From the NCBI GenBank assembly GCA_002395925.1, contig DGVM01000102.1, positions 1 to 15,706 of the forward strand: a DNA stretch of 15,706 nucleotides. Reading direction: 5' to 3'. The notes beneath the pieces are model-generated. The model did not search any database, was not told the origin of the DNA, and saw only the letters and a program-made list of their open reading frames with translations. This DNA comes from Bacteroidales bacterium UBA4284 (GTDB lineage Bacteria > Bacteroidota > Bacteroidia > Bacteroidales > UBA932). The position numbers and the translations under genes were made by a program. Numbering within the stretch: the first letter of the stretch is position 1; each line of letters starts with the position of its first letter. Positions 14,440-15,706 of this stretch are shown piece after piece.

Positions 14440-15636
14440 GTGTCGAAAGTAGCTATCATAGGCGGCGGTGCTGCAGGCTGTTTTTGTGCAGCCATTCTGG
14501 GCAGGCTTCATCCGGATTGGGACATAACTGTCTATGAGGCCGGAGCGCGGCCGATGGCCAAACTCGCCATCACCGGAGGCGGCCGCTGCAATATCACCAA
14601 TACATTTGCCGGAGTGGAATCCCTTGAGAGCGTGTATCCTCGCGGCGCCAGGCTCATGAAACGGGCGCTCGCACGCTTCGGCTGGAGGGATTGCCTTGAG
14701 TGGTTCAGGGACAGGGGCGTAGAATTCACGATACAAGAAGACCAATGCGTCTTCCCGGCCAGCCAGGACGCAATGCAGATTGTACATATCCTGGAAAGGG
14801 AAATGCGTCTTATGGGAGTACAGGTTAAATGCAAGTGCAAGGCCCTGAGCATCGCTCAGGACCTCAGCGTGAGCTTTGCGTCAGAAAAAGGAGAGAGTAT
14901 TTGCATAAAGCCGGATTACGTTGTTTTGACAAGCGGCGGAGGCACTGCGGATATCCTGTCCGCAACCGGTATCGAGCTGCAAAAGTCCGTTCCCTCACTC
15001 TTTACCCTAAAACTCAGCGACGAAAAAATACGTTCCCTCATGGGAATAACCGTACAAAAGACAGCGCTCGGCCTTGCCGGAACAAAATTCAGATCCCATG
15101 GCACATTGCTCCTGACAGACTGGGGCGTAAGCGGCCCGGCAACGTTAAAACTCTCTTCATACGCAGCAAGGCATCTTGCCGACAACGCCTACAAAGGGCA
15201 ACTGCTTGTAAATTGGCTCGATGCTGACGAAGAGGAGGCAAGGTCAATACTGTCCGACCTTTCTGCAGCCGGAGCAAAAATGGTATCGAACACACATCCG
15301 TCACAATTGAGCGACCGACTTTGGAGATATTTGGTAGAAAGGGCGAAAATAAGAGAAGACTGCCGCTGGAACGAACTCGGAAGCAAAAGCAAGGCAAGGC
15401 TACTCAACATATTGACATCAGATAGTTACGATATTTCCGGGCGCGCCCGTTTCAAAGAAGAATTTGTCAGCTGCGGCGGAGTCAGCCTCAATGAAATAAA
15501 CCCCGCAACAATGTCTTCCCGCAAGATCCCCGGGCTGTACTTCGCAGGAGAAGTACTCGACATAGACGCCATAACAGGAGGATTCAACCTCCAGGCGGCA
15601 TGGAGCACAGCCTGGATCGCTGCCAACTCACTCTGA
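14440..15636 (+). CDS. YhiN/HI0933-family FAD-binding oxidoreductase
   Basis: Cytoplasmic flavoprotein of 398 residues, the usual length for the HI0933-like (YhiN) family, whose physiological reaction is poorly established. Evidence is the N-terminal dinucleotide fold VAIIGGGAAG (GGGAAG at 8-13), the family hallmark KLAITGGGRCNITN (41-54), VLTSGGG, a LLLTDWGVSGPATLKLSS block, and the C-terminal FAD block KIPGLYFAGEVLDIDAITGG followed by GFNLQAAWSTAWIAA. The start is GTG at 14440, directly before SKVAIIGGG; no upstream ATG fits. The leader is AT-rich with an 8-T run at 14418-14425 and no Shine-Dalgarno, and I find no convincing promoter for it in the 60-bp gap. It is divergent from the EF-hand operon and converges on an rRNA operon. 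Confidence 0.93.
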   Translation: MSKVAIIGGGAAGCFCAAILGRLHPDWDITVYEAGARPMAKLAITGGGRCNITNTFAGVESLESVYPRGARLMKRALARFGWRDCLEWFRDRGVEFTIQEDQCVFPASQDAMQIVHILEREMRLMGVQVKCKCKALSIAQDLSVSFASEKGESICIKPDYVVLTSGGGTADILSATGIELQKSVPSLFTLKLSDEKIRSLMGITVQKTALGLAGTKFRSHGTLLLTDWGVSGPATLKLSSYAARHLADNAYKGQLLVNWLDADEEEARSILSDLSAAGAKMVSNTHPSQLSDRLWRYLVERAKIREDCRWNELGSKSKARLLNILTSDSYDISGRARFKEEFVSCGGVSLNEINPATMSSRKIPGLYFAGEVLDIDAITGGFNLQAAWSTAWIAANSL

Positions 15637-15646
15637 TAAACCTAAC

Positions 15647-15681
15647 AAAAAAGGCCCGGGTCATTTCTGACTCGAGCCTTT
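15647..15681 (-). terminator. Terminator of an rRNA operon (possibly bidirectional)
   Basis: Arms at 15650-15663 and 15668-15681 pair around the loop TTTC with one C-A mismatch and one G-T wobble. On the minus strand the stem is followed by six T (complement of the A-run 15647-15652), a good rho-independent terminator for the 5S rRNA gene to the right. On the plus strand only three T follow, so it may act more weakly for the flavoprotein gene that ends 14 bp before the stem. Confidence 0.75.
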
Positions 15682-15687
15682 CGAAAA

Positions 15688-15706
15688 GCGGCAGCTACCT
15701 ACTCTC
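15688..15706 (-). rRNA. rrf: 5S ribosomal RNA, 3' end only (rest outside window)
   Basis: The complement of the last 19 bases reads GAGAGTAGGTAGCTGCCGC, which matches the conserved 3' end of bacterial 5S rRNA (GAGAGTAGG followed by a few bases and GCC). It is followed on the same strand by a strong hairpin and T-run, as expected at the end of an rRNA operon. The exact 3' end is uncertain by a few bases because the pairing 5' strand is outside the window. Confidence 0.75.

Noticed and set aside
1..15706. CRISPR array, transposon, prophage, toxin-antitoxin or tRNA gene
   Set aside because: No regularly spaced repeats, transposase or integrase motifs, small paired toxin-like genes, or cloverleaf-sized gaps were found; the window is almost fully occupied by the genes listed.

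Overview
The window looks like chromosomal core DNA from a member of the Bacteroidota, most likely Bacteroidales. Three things point there: several short lipoprotein signal peptides (MKRFF..., MKLAK..., MKRLI...), start codons without Shine-Dalgarno sequences, and matches to the Bacteroidota promoter -7 consensus TAnnTTTG just upstream of genes. Base composition is moderately GC-rich. I cannot name the genus. Coding density is very high: no stretch over 300 bases lacks a gene, and the longest non-coding piece (about 130 bp, near 10217-10349) holds repeats and a hairpin.

Layout. (1) 1-1332, plus strand: the C-terminal half of UvrA, cut by the window edge. (2) 1342-7925, minus strand: an apparent three-gene envelope operon, transcribed in the order alpha-2-macroglobulin-like lipoprotein, EamA-type transporter, SGNH-hydrolase lipoprotein. 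(3) 7949-10216, plus strand: penicillin-binding protein 1C (pbpC), divergent from the macroglobulin with only 23 bp between the start codons. (4) 10217-10380: a repeat-rich gap ending in a perfect 17-bp hairpin shared by two convergent genes. (5) 10350-14379, minus strand: a tightly overlapping three-gene operon, transcribed in the order EF-hand membrane protein of unknown function, family-4 glycosyltransferase, exported nitroreductase-family lipoprotein. (6) 14440-15636, plus strand: a YhiN/HI0933-type flavoprotein. (7) 15647-15706: a terminator and the last bases of a 5S rRNA gene on the minus strand, so an rRNA operon lies just to the right.

How the genes fit together. The macroglobulin/PBP1C pair is a widespread bacterial partnership, in which a protease-trapping lipoprotein is thought to work beside a peptidoglycan synthase at the envelope. 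Here the pair is divergent, and both putative -7 boxes sit within the other gene's leader or coding start, so the two promoters face each other over about 50 bp. The EF-hand/glycosyltransferase/nitroreductase operon is the least explained part. Its stop/start overlaps suggest coupled translation, but no shared pathway can be read from sequence. I see no CRISPR array, transposase, phage gene or defence system. The most interesting undescribed elements are the EF-hand membrane protein, the mutually overlapping divergent promoters, and the repeat/hairpin block that places a stop codon in a terminator loop.
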